Shown: positions 24,000 through 35,318 of the stretch, piece after piece
Numbering within the stretch: position 1 is the stretch's first letter
Layout of the letters: every line of letters begins with the position of its first letter
Source: Geobacteraceae bacterium
GTDB taxonomy: Bacteria; Desulfobacterota; Desulfuromonadia; Geobacterales; Geobacteraceae
NCBI GenBank assembly: GCA_009773645.1
Contig: WSYB01000029.1
Coordinates: 1 to 45,810, forward strand
Reading direction: 5' to 3'
Length of the DNA: 45,810 nt
Notes under the pieces: generated by a model
Database searches by the model: none
Seen by the model: the letters and a program-made list of their open reading frames with translations, nothing else
Told to the model about the DNA's origin: nothing
Position numbers and translations under genes: made by a program

Positions 24000-25708
24000 G
24001 CCTTTAGGTCTTTCAACCTCAATTGCAGATTCTGCCGCCCGTTCCAGTTGTTTATCTGGAGGGAAAATGCCACGTCAACCACCTCCGGCACGGGCATCTT
24101 CCCTGCCATGTTAAAACCGACGGCATCAAAAGCCTTCCCGCCGGCCAAAAGCGTGAGCTTCAGATGGCTTTCCTTGAGAATCCGCCGGCCGGCGACCTTC
24201 GCCTGCCGCAGCATGAAAACCGGTTCCGGGTTCCCCATGCCGAACGGCGCCAGCGAATCTATCGTCTCCACCAGTTGGGCGGTTATTTCATTCGGAGAGA
24301 GTTCCGCTTCAATGCCAAGCTGGGGAGTCAGATCAGAATCGGTAAGGAGCCCGCCTGCTACCTCGTCAAACTTCTCCACAAAACCCTCCAGGGTTGATTC
24401 GTCAATGGAAAGCCCGGCAGCATGCTTATGTCCGCCGAATTTCAGGAGATGCTCCGAACAGGCCAGGAGGGCGTCATGGAGATGAAAACTGGGAATGCTG
24501 CGCCCTGATCCCCGGCCGTTGCCGTCCTGAAGGGCGATGAGGATAGTGGGGCGGTGAAACATATCGACGATCCGGGAAGCAACGATGCCGATCACCCCCG
24601 GATGCCACGCCTCAGAGGCGAGAACAATGCTCTTTCGCCCGGAAAGCTTCGGAGTACCCTTTACCATGGCCAGCGCATCGCGCAGTATCTCCTGCTCCAG
24701 CGCCTGCCGCTCGGCATTGCTGGCGTCGAGTTCAGCGGCCATTTCGACTGCCTTTTGCCGGTTATTGCAGAGCAGAAGCTCAACCCCCAAGGCCGCGTCC
24801 TCAAGTCTCCCGGCAGCGTTGAGCCGGGGGGCCAGACGAAATCCGACGGCACCACAGCCGACTGGACCGGAAACCCCTGCCACCGCCTTGAGCGCCTGCA
24901 CCCCTTTTCTGGCAGAGTTGGTCAGCGCAGAGAGCCCATATTTGACAAATACCCGGTTCTCGTCAACAAGCGGGACGATATCGGCTACCGTCCCCAGGGC
25001 CACCAGGTCGAGATATTCGCGGAGATCCGGTTCTTCTTTCCCGGCAAAATAACGCCTCTCCCTGAGCCTTCCCCGCAGGGCGATCAGCAGGTTGAAAGCC
25101 ACGCCGACACCGGCAGGAAGCTTGAAGGGAAAAGGGCAGCCGGGCCGAAGGGGATTGATCACGGCAAGTGCCTGCGGGATGGCGTCACCCGGGGTATGGT
25201 GATCGGTGATTAGCAGGTCGATCCCCACATCGATGCAGTGCGCCGCTTCGGCGACAGCGGTTATGCCGCAATCAACGGTAACGATGACACGGGCTCCATG
25301 GGCAGCCGCGCTATCAATCCCCTCGACGGAAAGCCCGTAACCTTCTTCCAGTCGTTTGGGTATATGATAAAAACAATCGAGACCTATGGCACGGAAAAAA
25401 CCGATCAGGAGAGCAACCGACGTGATCCCGTCCACGTCGTAATCGCCGTAAACGCAAACACGCTCTCCCCTGTCAAGGGCTGCAACAAGCCTCTCCACCG
25501 CCTGTTCCATGCCGAGAAGGAGGTACGGATCATGGATATCCGCCAGGGACGAAGAAAGGAACCGGGAAGCGGCAGCCGGCCCGGTTATCCCCCTGTTGAC
25601 AAGAAAAGCGGCGACAAGCCTGTGGATGCCGCACTCCTTCACCAGCAGTTCGACTTCTGTGAGGTCCGGCTCTCTGATGCTCCAACGCCTCTCGCTTACC
25701 GGTTTCAA
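23984..25708 (-). CDS. recJ: Single-stranded-DNA-specific exonuclease RecJ
   Basis: A 5'-3' exonuclease on single-stranded DNA, working in mismatch repair, base-excision repair and RecF-type recombination. 574 residues. DHH motifs: GDYDVDG (88-94), VDCGIT, and DHHTPGD (169-175); the DHHA1 region has GGHKHAAGL. The OB-fold and C-terminal parts are present, so the length is standard. The best start is a TTG at 25708 behind GGGGGGAAG; no better ATG exists near. A terminator lies between the preceding TPR gene and recJ, and the spacer holds a large inverted repeat, so recJ probably needs its own promoter, which I could not identify. Confidence 0.95.
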   Translation of the reverse strand: MKPVSERRWSIREPDLTEVELLVKECGIHRLVAAFLVNRGITGPAAASRFLSSSLADIHDPYLLLGMEQAVERLVAALDRGERVCVYGDYDVDGITSVALLIGFFRAIGLDCFYHIPKRLEEGYGLSVEGIDSAAAHGARVIVTVDCGITAVAEAAHCIDVGIDLLITDHHTPGDAIPQALAVINPLRPGCPFPFKLPAGVGVAFNLLIALRGRLRERRYFAGKEEPDLREYLDLVALGTVADIVPLVDENRVFVKYGLSALTNSARKGVQALKAVAGVSGPVGCGAVGFRLAPRLNAAGRLEDAALGVELLLCNNRQKAVEMAAELDASNAERQALEQEILRDALAMVKGTPKLSGRKSIVLASEAWHPGVIGIVASRIVDMFHRPTILIALQDGNGRGSGRSIPSFHLHDALLACSEHLLKFGGHKHAAGLSIDESTLEGFVEKFDEVAGGLLTDSDLTPQLGIEAELSPNEITAQLVETIDSLAPFGMGNPEPVFMLRQAKVAGRRILKESHLKLTLLAGGKAFDAVGFNMAGKMPVPEVVDVAFSLQINNWNGRQNLQLRLKDLKAGERR

Positions 25709-25725
25709 CTTCCCCCCTAAAAACG

Positions 25726-25811
25726 GTTCTACGTTCTATGTTCAACGTTCTACGTTTAACCCTGCAAACCTAGAACCTAAAACATAGAACGTAGAACATA
25801 GAACGTAGAAC
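25726..25811. repeat. GTTCTACGTTC-word inverted repeat between recJ and the TPR gene (family B)
   Basis: Perfect 18-base arms at 25726-25743 and 25794-25811, made of GTTCTA(C/T) words, with further partial copies inside. It would form a long imperfect hairpin. The same words recur at 30596-30675 and, shorter, near 26443-26470. Confidence 0.8.
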
Positions 25812-25828
25812 GTAGAACTAAAAAAAAC

Positions 25829-25852
25829 CCCCGGATTCACCGGGGATTTTTT
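25829..25852. terminator. Terminator downstream of the TPR gene
   Basis: CCCCGG (25829-25834) pairs with CCGGGG (25840-25845), with A7 on one side and T8 on the other. It works in either direction and lies a few bases after the TPR gene stop. Confidence 0.8.
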
Positions 25853-26425
25853 TTATTTAACACCCTGCGGGTTCGCCTTGAGCTGGTCGATCATCCCTTT
25901 TATCTGCTGGGCGGTGGGGCTGGTGGAATCCATTTCAAGATAGCGGTTCCAGGCCTTGAGCGCCTTGTCAGGCTGTTTCATGTCGGTGGCGTAAACCACC
26001 CCGAGGTTGTAAAGGCTTTGCAGGTGCTTGGGATCGATCTGCTGGGCCTTCTCGAAGTTGGCTGCCGCCTTGTCGTACCAACCGATATTCTTGAACATGA
26101 CCCCCTGGTCGGTAAGGACGTTCGGGTTGTTCGGGTCCAGTTCCAGTGCCTTGCCATAGGCATTAATGGCCTTCTGGGGCTGGCCGGTGTCAAAGTAGTC
26201 GTTGCCGAGCTGTATCCAGGCCTGCAGGTTCTTCGGCTCACTTGCGACGATCTTTTCCGCCTCGGCTATGCGCTGCTGGTAGTCGGTCGGCGAACCGGCC
26301 CCGACCGGCAACCCTCCTCCGACAGACGGGGTCTCCTTTTTGCTGCTGATGCTGAAGACCAGATAGCCCCCCAAGAGCCCCACAATAAGCGCCACCACAA
26401 CGAGCAGGATATTTTCCTTCTTCAC
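25853..26425 (-). CDS. Membrane-anchored TPR protein
   Basis: A 190-residue protein with one N-terminal membrane helix (about 5-26) and roughly three to four tetratricopeptide repeats (AWIQLGNDYFDTGQPQKAIN, NVLTDQGVMFKNIGWYDKAA, HLQSLYNLGVVYATDMKQPD), then a helical tail. TPR proteins act as scaffolds; no substrate is visible. The start is GTG at 26425 behind GGGGG. Its place right after secD-secF hints at an envelope role, but that is inference from position only. Confidence 0.85.
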   Translation of the reverse strand: MKKENILLVVVALIVGLLGGYLVFSISSKKETPSVGGGLPVGAGSPTDYQQRIAEAEKIVASEPKNLQAWIQLGNDYFDTGQPQKAINAYGKALELDPNNPNVLTDQGVMFKNIGWYDKAAANFEKAQQIDPKHLQSLYNLGVVYATDMKQPDKALKAWNRYLEMDSTSPTAQQIKGMIDQLKANPQGVK

Positions 26426-26466
26426 GTGAATTCCCCCAATAGTGTTAAATGTTCAACGTTCCAGGT

Positions 26467-27375
26467 TCAGGCCTTGTTTTCTGCCGCCCGGCTTTCCCAC
26501 ATCGCCACAATCGGACTGGCTACGAAGATCGACGAATAGGTTGCCACGACTATCCCCACCACTAGGGCAAAGGCGAAGTCGTGGATCACCTCGCCGCCGA
26601 AAAGAAACAGGGAGACCGCGGCGAGGAAGGTGGTGATCGAGGTGACGATAGTCCGTGAGAGAACTTCATTGATGCTCTTGTTGAAGACGTTGAACATCGA
26701 CTCCTTCAGGTTCTTGTGCAGGTTCTCGCGGATCCGGTCAAAGACCACCACGGTGTCGGTGAGGGAATAGCCGGCAATGGTCAGCGCCGCAGTGATAAAG
26801 AGCAGGTTGAACTCCTTGCCCATGACGAAGAAGACCGCGAACATGGCAAAAACGTCGTGCATGGTGGCTATGGTGGCACCCACGCCGAACTTGAAATCAA
26901 ACCGCCAGGCGATATAGATGATGATCCCCAAGAGGGAGATGGCAATGGCAACAAGGGTGTCCTTGCGAAGCTTATCGCCGATGGAGGGGCCGATCTCCGT
27001 CGAGCTCTCCACCACGAAGGCATTGCCGGGAAATTCCCTCTTGAACACGTCTTGAACAGTGTCGGCGACCTTTCCCGTCGCCAGGGTGGTCTTGCCGACC
27101 TTGATGAGGAGCTTGCTCCCTTCCTTTATCTCCTGGAGATTGGCCTCTTTCAAGTTGTGCCGGGCAAGGGCAGCTCTTGCCAGCTCAATGGAGACCGGCT
27201 GGGTGAATTTCAGCTGCACGGCCGTCCCGCCGGAAAAGTCGATCCCCATGTTGGCAGCACCCCGGGCGATCTGAATAACGGCAATGATGCCGATGATGGA
27301 GATAATGCCGGATACGATAAAGGAAATATTCCTTTTACCGATGAAGTCTATCTTTGTCTTGCCGATCAGTTCCAT
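26467..27375 (-). CDS. secF: Protein translocase subunit SecF
   Basis: With SecD it uses the proton gradient to finish protein export through SecYEG. 302 residues, six predicted membrane helices. Seen: GIDFSGGTAVQLKFTQP in the first periplasmic loop, the conserved SLTDTVVVFDRIRENL, and the SRTIVTSITTFLAAVSLFLFGG block. GGAGGG precedes the ATG. It lies 33 bases after secD. Confidence 0.97.
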   Translation of the reverse strand: MELIGKTKIDFIGKRNISFIVSGIISIIGIIAVIQIARGAANMGIDFSGGTAVQLKFTQPVSIELARAALARHNLKEANLQEIKEGSKLLIKVGKTTLATGKVADTVQDVFKREFPGNAFVVESSTEIGPSIGDKLRKDTLVAIAISLLGIIIYIAWRFDFKFGVGATIATMHDVFAMFAVFFVMGKEFNLLFITAALTIAGYSLTDTVVVFDRIRENLHKNLKESMFNVFNKSINEVLSRTIVTSITTFLAAVSLFLFGGEVIHDFAFALVVGIVVATYSSIFVASPIVAMWESRAAENKA

Positions 27376-27408
27376 GTAATCCCTCCGCGGCGGTGCCGAT
27401 TCTGTTAA

Positions 27409-29010
27409 TTATATGCTCAGTCTCTTTACCTTGCCGCGGCTCAAGGCGAAGTCAAACACCACCTTGGTGGCAAGGAGAGAGGTAAAGAGATTGATGATGA
27501 TCCCCAGGCTCAGTGATACCGCAAATCCCTTGACCGGTCCGGTGCCGAACTGGAACAGGACGGCTGCGGTTATCAGGGTGGTGACGTGGGAATCCATGAT
27601 GGTCAGAAACGCCTTGTCGTAACCCGCGTCCAGACCCGCCTTGGGGGTCTTCCCGAGCCTCAGCTCCTCCCTGATCCTCTCAAAGATGAGGACGTTGGAA
27701 TCGACCGACATCCCGACCAGCAGCACGATGGCGGCAATGCCGGGGAGTGTCAGCGTTGCCCCCAGGGCCGCCAGCGCCCCCATCAGGTAGACGATGTTGA
27801 GCACCATACCCATGTTGGCCACCAGCCCGGCCAGTTTGTAGTAAATCGCCATGAACACCACCACCAGCGCCACCCCGACCAGACCGGCAAATAGTCCCTT
27901 GTTGATGGAATCCTGCCCGAGAGACGGGCCGACCGTTACGTTCTGGATTATCTTTACAGGCGCCGGCAGAGACCCTGCGCGCAGGACGATGGCCAGGTCC
28001 GCCGCCTCCTTCTCCGTGAACGAGCCGGATATCTGGGCGCTGCCGCCGGAGATCCGCTCCCTGATCACCGGTGCGGAGTAGATATTGTTATCCAGCACAA
28101 TGGCGAACCGTTTCCCAACATTGGCGGCCGTGACCTGATCGAACAGCTTGGCCCCGGTGGAATTGAAATCGATCGCCACGTAGGGCTGATTGAACTGGGA
28201 ATCGATACGCACCTGGGCATCGGTCAGAAGCTCACCGGTGATCATCGCTTTTTTCTTCACCACCAGAGGTATCTCGGAAACTGCGCCGGTGGCGGGATCG
28301 ACCCTTTTCTCCATGAGGAGCTCATCGTCCTCGGGGATGGTTGCAGGAATCGCAGTGGCGGCGTTGATATTTTCGTCCACCAACTTGAACTCAAGCCTGG
28401 CGGTCTTGCCGATCAGCTCGATGGCCCGTTTCGGGTCCTTGATCCCGGGAAGCTGGACCACGATATGGTTGATCCCCTCCCGCTGGATGATGGGCTCAGA
28501 AACGCCGAACTGGTCAATCCTGTTGCGGATGGTTTCCAGCGCCTGCTGGACCGACTTGTCTTTTCTGTCCTGGGCTTCCTTTTCGGTCATCCGGAGCTGA
28601 AGGTTGACAAAGCCCCCTTCATCAAACGCCGGCAGAAGCTCCAGTTCGGGATACTTCTTCTTCACCAGCTTCTGTACGTTCTCTGCGGTCCCCTTGTCGT
28701 AAAGCACCAGTTGCACCCGGTCCCCGCCGGCCTTGGCGATCCGCTTAAACCTGAGATTCTCGGCGTTAAGAGTGTCTTCCAGATCGGTGGCGATCAGGTC
28801 GAGCGAACCCTCAACCGCCTTCAGGGTCTCCACCTCCATTACCAGGTGGGTCCCCCCCTGCAGGTCAAGCCCCAGGTGAATTTTATCCTTGGGGAGAATC
28901 CCTTTCCACCAGGACGGAAGCTTGGGAACCAGAGTCGGAGTCAGGTAGAGAAGCGACATAAACATGAATAATAAAATCAGACTAACGCGCCAGGTAAGAC
29001 CCTTGGACAT
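27409..29010 (-). CDS. secD: Protein translocase subunit SecD
   Basis: Partner of SecF in the SecDF export motor. 533 residues: N-terminal helix, large periplasmic P1 domain (HLGLDLQGGTHLVMEVE, then SEPIIQREGINHIVVQLPGI), and five C-terminal helices (GMSVDSNVLIFERIREELRLG). I start at 29010 (MSKGLTWR) with AAAGGAG 11 bases upstream; a GTG at 29031 is possible and would add 7 residues. yajC lies 32 bases upstream. Confidence 0.97.
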   Translation of the reverse strand: MSKGLTWRVSLILLFMFMSLLYLTPTLVPKLPSWWKGILPKDKIHLGLDLQGGTHLVMEVETLKAVEGSLDLIATDLEDTLNAENLRFKRIAKAGGDRVQLVLYDKGTAENVQKLVKKKYPELELLPAFDEGGFVNLQLRMTEKEAQDRKDKSVQQALETIRNRIDQFGVSEPIIQREGINHIVVQLPGIKDPKRAIELIGKTARLEFKLVDENINAATAIPATIPEDDELLMEKRVDPATGAVSEIPLVVKKKAMITGELLTDAQVRIDSQFNQPYVAIDFNSTGAKLFDQVTAANVGKRFAIVLDNNIYSAPVIRERISGGSAQISGSFTEKEAADLAIVLRAGSLPAPVKIIQNVTVGPSLGQDSINKGLFAGLVGVALVVVFMAIYYKLAGLVANMGMVLNIVYLMGALAALGATLTLPGIAAIVLLVGMSVDSNVLIFERIREELRLGKTPKAGLDAGYDKAFLTIMDSHVTTLITAAVLFQFGTGPVKGFAVSLSLGIIINLFTSLLATKVVFDFALSRGKVKRLSI

Positions 29011-29042
29011 GAGTTTGGATGCTCCTTTCACTATGGTCGGTC

Positions 29043-29360
29043 TTAGTCTTTTTTCACCACACTGGCGATATGACCTTTATTGAGCTTGACGTTTACCCCG
29101 GTCGCTATTTCCAGGGTAACCACATCGCCGTCCAGGGCGGTCACCTTACCGTGCATACCCCCGGCAGTGATCACCTGGTCCCCCTTCTTCAGGGAATCAA
29201 GGAGCGCCCGGTGGTCCTTGGCCTTTTTCTGCTGGGGGCGGATCAGGAGGAAGTAGAAAATGGCGAACATAAAGACGAGCGGTACCAGGTTCATAAGAGC
29301 GGACTGCCCGCCCCCCTGCCCGCCGGGAGGGGTACCCATTGCAAATGCCAAACCTAACAT
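29043..29360 (-). CDS. yajC: Preprotein translocase subunit YajC
   Basis: A small SecDF-associated membrane protein. 105 residues: one membrane helix (about 23-41, LVPLVFMFAIFYFLLIRPQQ) and a basic cytoplasmic domain with the family block GDQVITAGGMHGKV. TTTGGAGG precedes the ATG. The order yajC-secD-secF is the classical one. Confidence 0.97.
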   Translation of the reverse strand: MLGLAFAMGTPPGGQGGGQSALMNLVPLVFMFAIFYFLLIRPQQKKAKDHRALLDSLKKGDQVITAGGMHGKVTALDGDVVTLEIATGVNVKLNKGHIASVVKKD

Positions 29361-29392
29361 GTTGAAACCTCCAAAATATTATTTGTAGCGGC

Positions 29393-30675
<1,283 letters not shown>

Positions 30676-30676
30676 T

Positions 30677-31708
30677 TTATTTTATGAACATGGCGTCGCC
30701 GTAGCTGAAGAACCTGAAGCCCCGCCTGACCGCCTCTTCATAGGCCCTGAACAGCGGGTCCTTGCCGGCAAAGGCGGAAACCAGCATGAGCAGGGTCGAT
30801 TTGGGAAGGTGGAAGTTGGTAATCAGGGCGTCCGCCACCTTGAACCGATACCCCGGACAGATAAAGATATCGGCCTCCCCCTCACCCGTCCGGACAAAAC
30901 CGTCATCCGCCGCAGCCTGCTCAAGCGCCCTGCATGTCGTGGTGCCGAGGGCAACAACCCGCCCGCCCCTTTTTCGCCTGCCGTTGATCGCCGCGGCCGT
31001 TTTTTCCGGTATGGAGAAGTTCTCCCGGTGCATCCGGTGATTCCGCAGATCCTCCACCCTTACCGGCATGAAGGTGCCAAGCCCCACGTGCAGGGTAAGA
31101 GGCGCAACTTCCACCCCCCGCGACCGTATCGTCCGCAAGAGCTCGGAGGTCATGTGGAGACCTGCGGTGGGAGCGGCCACAGCTCCCTTTACACGGGCGA
31201 ACACCGTCTGGTACCTCTCCCTGTCCTGGTCTTCGACGCCACGCCTTATGTAAGGAGGGAGCGGCATGCTTCCCACCCGCTCAAGCCATTCCTCAAACCC
31301 CTCGGCAGGGGAAAAGGAAACCGTCCAGGTGTCCCCCTCATCCCGCTCTTCCACGCACGCCGTAACCCCTTCCGCCAGCAGGATGTTGCTGCCGGTTCTC
31401 GGTGGTTTGGACGTCCGTATCAGGCACTGCCAGACCTCGCCCGACCGGGGGACCCTTCTCACCAGGAACACCTCGGCCCTTCCGCCGCTCTCCTTAAAAC
31501 CGAAGAGCCGTGCCGGAATAACTCTGGTGTCGTTCAGGACCAACAGATCCCCTTCGCGAAACAGCCCGGCTATTGATGAAAAGACGGTCTCCCCAATGGT
31601 TCCGCTCTGCCGCTCCAGGGTCATCAGCCGGGCGGCGTCCCTTCTATCCGAGGGTTTCTGGGCAATCAGCTCGGGCGGGAGAAGATAATCAAAATCTTCA
31701 AGCTGCAT
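30677..31708 (-). CDS. queA: S-adenosylmethionine:tRNA ribosyltransferase-isomerase
   Basis: Turns preQ1 in tRNA into epoxyqueuosine using the ribosyl group of SAM. 343 residues, normal length. Seen: [70 protein letters not shown] and YGDAMFI. It starts 2 bases after the SpoIID-like gene's stop, so it is co-transcribed and perhaps coupled. Confidence 0.98.
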   Translation of the reverse strand: MQLEDFDYLLPPELIAQKPSDRRDAARLMTLERQSGTIGETVFSSIAGLFREGDLLVLNDTRVIPARLFGFKESGGRAEVFLVRRVPRSGEVWQCLIRTSKPPRTGSNILLAEGVTACVEERDEGDTWTVSFSPAEGFEEWLERVGSMPLPPYIRRGVEDQDRERYQTVFARVKGAVAAPTAGLHMTSELLRTIRSRGVEVAPLTLHVGLGTFMPVRVEDLRNHRMHRENFSIPEKTAAAINGRRKRGGRVVALGTTTCRALEQAAADDGFVRTGEGEADIFICPGYRFKVADALITNFHLPKSTLLMLVSAFAGKDPLFRAYEEAVRRGFRFFSYGDAMFIK

Positions 31709-31710
31709 TA

Positions 31711-32820
31711 TTAATCGCCAAAGATCTTTTCGAGCCTGGTACCGGGATAATAGTAGGAAAGGATCTCCCGGTAGTCAAAGCCGTCCACGGCCCTTTGCTT
31801 CGCCCCCCACTGGCAGAGCCCCACCCCGTGGCCGTAGCCGACCCCGGAAAAGAGCACGCTCTCTTCAACTGTCCTGACTTCGAAATTAGTGCTCTTTATG
31901 ACGGTCGAGCCCATTGCCATGCGAAACTTGGCCGCAGGCACCGTCTGTTTCCCCTTGGCGGAAAAGAGGTGCAGATCGGTCAACCGGCCGCTTTCATTCC
32001 TGCGTCCGGGCTTGATTTCCTTCAGGCCAAAGACTTGGTAACCGCCGCTCTTCAACAGGGACTCAATCTTTTTTAACGGAACAGTCTGTTCCCATTTGAC
32101 GGAAGGGGCAGCAATACAATATTTGCACTCAACACCCTGCAGGTAAGGGAGGGGGTACCCCCAGACGTTTTCCGACGCCTCCGTATGCCCGCCGCAATTG
32201 GAGTGATAGAACGCCTGGATAACATTGCCGCCGAATGTCAGCACTTCGCCGGCAGTTTCCTTGACCCCTCTGGCCGCACGGCTGTCTTCTATATCACACC
32301 CCTCGTAGACCTGGTCCATGACGGTGGATTCCAGATGATACGGAGCGTTTTTTCTGGCCTCTTTCTGGTAAACGGCATAGGATCTGGCGATGACCGCCTG
32401 AGCCTTGATCGACTCCATCGGCCACTGCGAAGATATTTCACAGTTTATGAGCCCTACCAGGTAATCTTCCAGAGGGAGTTCATTGACGACCACTACCCCT
32501 TTGTCGCCGTGTGTGCATTCAATGATACCGCGATATCCTTTGCCGTTGACCAGCACAAAGGCCGGAGCCGATGCAATCAGCCCACGGACAGCTCTGCCGT
32601 TCACGAAGAGCCCGTCCCTCCCCCTTTTTATCTCCAGCGGAAAATTGAGCCGCAGCGGCTCACCTCTCCCGTCGGTGACCAGAACGCCGTTCCCGTCAAG
32701 CCTTACGCTTTCAGCCCCCTTCTGAAGAGCCACCCTGATAACTTCCGGCTGAAGCATGGCAGCCTTACCCGCCCCCGGGATGATTATGAGAAGGAGTATA
32801 GTGGCGAGCAGCAGTTTCAA
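31711..32820 (-). CDS. SpoIID/LytB-domain secreted protein
   Basis: A 369-residue protein with a signal peptide (cleavage near residue 20, GAGKAA). The SpoIID domain shows [33 protein letters not shown]-like sequence ([15 protein letters not shown]), [15 protein letters not shown] and [15 protein letters not shown]. SpoIID enzymes cleave glycan strands lacking stem peptides, and LytB enhances an amidase. This organism does not sporulate as far as known, so a role in peptidoglycan trimming is likely. The start appears to be TTG at 32820, with AAGGA about 10 bases upstream. A good promoter lies at 32976-33004. Confidence 0.9.
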   Translation of the reverse strand: MKLLLATILLLIIIPGAGKAAMLQPEVIRVALQKGAESVRLDGNGVLVTDGRGEPLRLNFPLEIKRGRDGLFVNGRAVRGLIASAPAFVLVNGKGYRGIIECTHGDKGVVVVNELPLEDYLVGLINCEISSQWPMESIKAQAVIARSYAVYQKEARKNAPYHLESTVMDQVYEGCDIEDSRAARGVKETAGEVLTFGGNVIQAFYHSNCGGHTEASENVWGYPLPYLQGVECKYCIAAPSVKWEQTVPLKKIESLLKSGGYQVFGLKEIKPGRRNESGRLTDLHLFSAKGKQTVPAAKFRMAMGSTVIKSTNFEVRTVEESVLFSGVGYGHGVGLCQWGAKQRAVDGFDYREILSYYYPGTRLEKIFGD

Positions 32821-32975
32821 ATAAATCCAATCCTTGTATTGTGCAAACTTGTCGATAGAATCATAAAACCAGGCGCAAAGTCAACGATTTTATCATCTTG
32901 GGAATAGCGCCTTTCATTGGCAAGTGAATTGCTTAAACATTGGCGGCGAGCAAATTGATTCATAGGCGGTACGGT

Positions 32976-33004
32976 ATGATATGAGCTGTACGCCTCATTG
33001 TCAA
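32976..33004 (-). promoter_or_regulatory. Sigma-70 promoter for the SpoIID-queA-tgt-yajC-secDF run
   Basis: TTGACA (32999-33004), 17-base spacer, TATCAT (32976-32981), minus strand. Leader about 150 bases. Confidence 0.65.
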
Positions 33005-33101
33005 GTGTTTCAGCTACCGCAAAAGGTCGGTACTTTTTTGCCCATTTCCCATGCAAAATTCATTAACGGCATTGTCTTGCATGAATTTTATGGCGAGAAA
33101 T

Positions 33102-33145
33102 GATTCGGAAATTTCTTGTAACGCATTTATTTTACAAGCCGAATC
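33102..33145. repeat. Two-step inverted repeat upstream of the HD-GYP gene
   Basis: GATTCGG (33102-33108) and CTTGTAA (33115-33121) pair with TTACAAG (33132-33138) and CCGAATC (33139-33145): 14 bp with a 6-base bulge. The rest of the 407-base spacer (32821-33227) is AT-rich and divergent-promoter-like, without a gene. The repeat could be an operator or a leader hairpin. Confidence 0.55.
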
Positions 33146-33227
33146 CCATCGCATCATTAAGGTGCATTAATCGCCATATCACTTTAATATACCGGCCATA
33201 TGGAGTAATTACGGATATCCCAAGGCT

Positions 33228-35318
33228 ATGAACTCACTTAAGATAAAAATTCTCGGGCTCATTACCGTTATTGTAGTGGTTATTGTTTCCACTGCCGCCT
33301 TCATCAACTTCGAACAGCAGAAGCGCATGGTTACAAGTGTTACCGAGCGCGACATTCAAGTGCTGACGGATACCATAAAAACCGCCATCGCCAGTGCCAT
33401 GCGAAGCGGTCATTCAACCGAAGTAAGTGATATTTTTGCCCGGATCAAATCCCAGAAATTCATAAAAGGGTTGAGAATCGTCGATGAAACCGGTAAGATC
33501 CTCAACTCCGCCGACAAGGCAGAAATCGGCAAAATGACCCGCAGCAAAGGGTTCCCGGCGCTTAAAGCCGGCAACCCGCCCCCCTTACTTTTGTCGGAAA
33601 ACGCGATGGTGTTTTACGGCGTCACTGCCATTCATAATGGCCGGCAATGTTACGGCTGCCACGATTCCACCCATCAAATTCTCGGCATGCTGGAAATTGA
33701 AATGTCGATGGATAATATGAATTCCTTCATCAACGAGGGGAAAAAAATCGCCTTCATTTCCACTGTCATAATAATTCTTCTCATCATGATTTCCATTTCC
33801 GTTTTTTTGGTTTTGTATGTGGACAGACCGATCCGACACCTTATTTCATCGATGCAAACCGTGGAAAAAGGGGATTTCGAGAGCCGGACCGTCATCAACA
33901 GCAGCAGAGAGATGAACCTTTTATCCAGAAGCTACAATCGGATGATCGACAGGCTGAAGGAGATGATGGAGACGACCATAGAACATGAGCGGGAGCTTGC
34001 CAGGGCCGAGGAAAAACTGGTGCGCCATCATGAAAGCCAGCTTATGAACCGGAAACTCGCGGAACAGCTCATAGAGATTGAACATCTGAATACAGCCCTG
34101 GGAGAGCGGATCGAAGAAATCGAAGAGTCAAACTACAAAATTGCCGATCTGGCCGGGGAACTGGAAGACAAGAACACCAATCTGGAAAAGGCGGTGGCAA
34201 AGCTCTCCACCCTTTACAAGGTGGGGCTGGGGATCAACTCCACCATGGAATTGGACAGGATCTTCGACCTCATCGTAAAAACGACCATGGAGACCCTGCA
34301 TGCCCAGATCGGTTATATAATTCTCCATGATTCGGACAGGAACGTCCTTGAGATCAAAACCCTGCTCGGCCTTGAGAATATCTCTCACAGGGGGCATATG
34401 CTGCCGATGACGTCCTCCAGCATTTCCGCCTGGGTCATCTCTAACCGCAAGCCGCTCTTGATCCCCGACATCGGCAAATTCCCGGGATTTGACAGGTTCA
34501 GTGTCCTGGGGTACGCGCGGAAAACCCTTGTTTCCGCCCCCATTACGACGAAAGATGAGATCATCGGCACCATAACCGTGGTGAATAAACATGACGATTC
34601 CGTATTTAACAACGAGGATATGGAACTTCTCTCCACCATTGCCACTCAGGCCGGCATCGCCATCAACAATGCAAAACTGTACGATGAACAGCAAAAAACT
34701 TACCTGAATACCATTCATGCCCTGGTTTCAGCAATCGAAGCCAGTGACAGTTACACCCGCGGCCACTCCGAAAGGGTTACCCGCTATAGTCTTCAACTGG
34801 GCAGAAAACTGGACCTGCCCCATGAGCGCATGAAAGTTATCGAACGGGCCGCCATTCTGCATGACATCGGCAAGATCGGCATAGAACTCACTCTTCTCCA
34901 CAAAAAGGGTCTGCTCACGTCGGATGATATCCGCAACCTGCAGCAGCATCCGACTATCGGTATGAAAATTCTTGAGCCCATTGAATTTCTCAATGACGTC
35001 AGACTCTGTATCGGCCAGCACCATGAGCGCTACGACGGTCAGGGTTATCCCAACAACCTGTCAAAGGGGCAACTATTGCTTGAATCACGCATACTCGCCA
35101 TCACAGATGCCTTTGACGCCATGACTTCGGACCGACCGTACCGTAACGCCCTGACCCTGGATGCCGCGATAAAAGAGCTTTACGATAACGCAGGGGGTCA
35201 GTTCGACCCCGACCTGGTCCCGCACTTCGTGGAACTCCTGGAAAGTGGCGCATTTCCCGGCCAGGCAACCGGCTCCTTCCCCACCTCCCCATCACGGGTT
35301 CCCTTTCCCGCCGCATAG
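33228..35318 (+). CDS. Heme-c sensor / HAMP / GAF / HD-GYP phosphodiesterase
   Basis: A 696-residue inner-membrane signalling protein. Membrane helix 1 at about 7-27; periplasmic sensor to 173 with one heme-c motif CYGCH (141-145); helix 2 at about 174-197; HAMP to about 250; coiled coil to about 335; GAF domain about 345-480; HD-GYP domain about 500-680. The HD-GYP residues are intact: HSERVTRYS, LHDIGKIGI, HPTIGMKIL, HHERYDGQGYP and AITDAFDAMTSDRPYR. HD-GYP enzymes hydrolyse c-di-GMP, and some act on 3',3'-cGAMP. The periplasmic heme suggests redox or gas sensing. The ATG at 33228 has a weak AAGG. It stands alone on the plus strand. Confidence 0.93.
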   Translation: MNSLKIKILGLITVIVVVIVSTAAFINFEQQKRMVTSVTERDIQVLTDTIKTAIASAMRSGHSTEVSDIFARIKSQKFIKGLRIVDETGKILNSADKAEIGKMTRSKGFPALKAGNPPPLLLSENAMVFYGVTAIHNGRQCYGCHDSTHQILGMLEIEMSMDNMNSFINEGKKIAFISTVIIILLIMISISVFLVLYVDRPIRHLISSMQTVEKGDFESRTVINSSREMNLLSRSYNRMIDRLKEMMETTIEHERELARAEEKLVRHHESQLMNRKLAEQLIEIEHLNTALGERIEEIEESNYKIADLAGELEDKNTNLEKAVAKLSTLYKVGLGINSTMELDRIFDLIVKTTMETLHAQIGYIILHDSDRNVLEIKTLLGLENISHRGHMLPMTSSSISAWVISNRKPLLIPDIGKFPGFDRFSVLGYARKTLVSAPITTKDEIIGTITVVNKHDDSVFNNEDMELLSTIATQAGIAINNAKLYDEQQKTYLNTIHALVSAIEASDSYTRGHSERVTRYSLQLGRKLDLPHERMKVIERAAILHDIGKIGIELTLLHKKGLLTSDDIRNLQQHPTIGMKILEPIEFLNDVRLCIGQHHERYDGQGYPNNLSKGQLLLESRILAITDAFDAMTSDRPYRNALTLDAAIKELYDNAGGQFDPDLVPHFVELLESGAFPGQATGSFPTSPSRVPFPAA

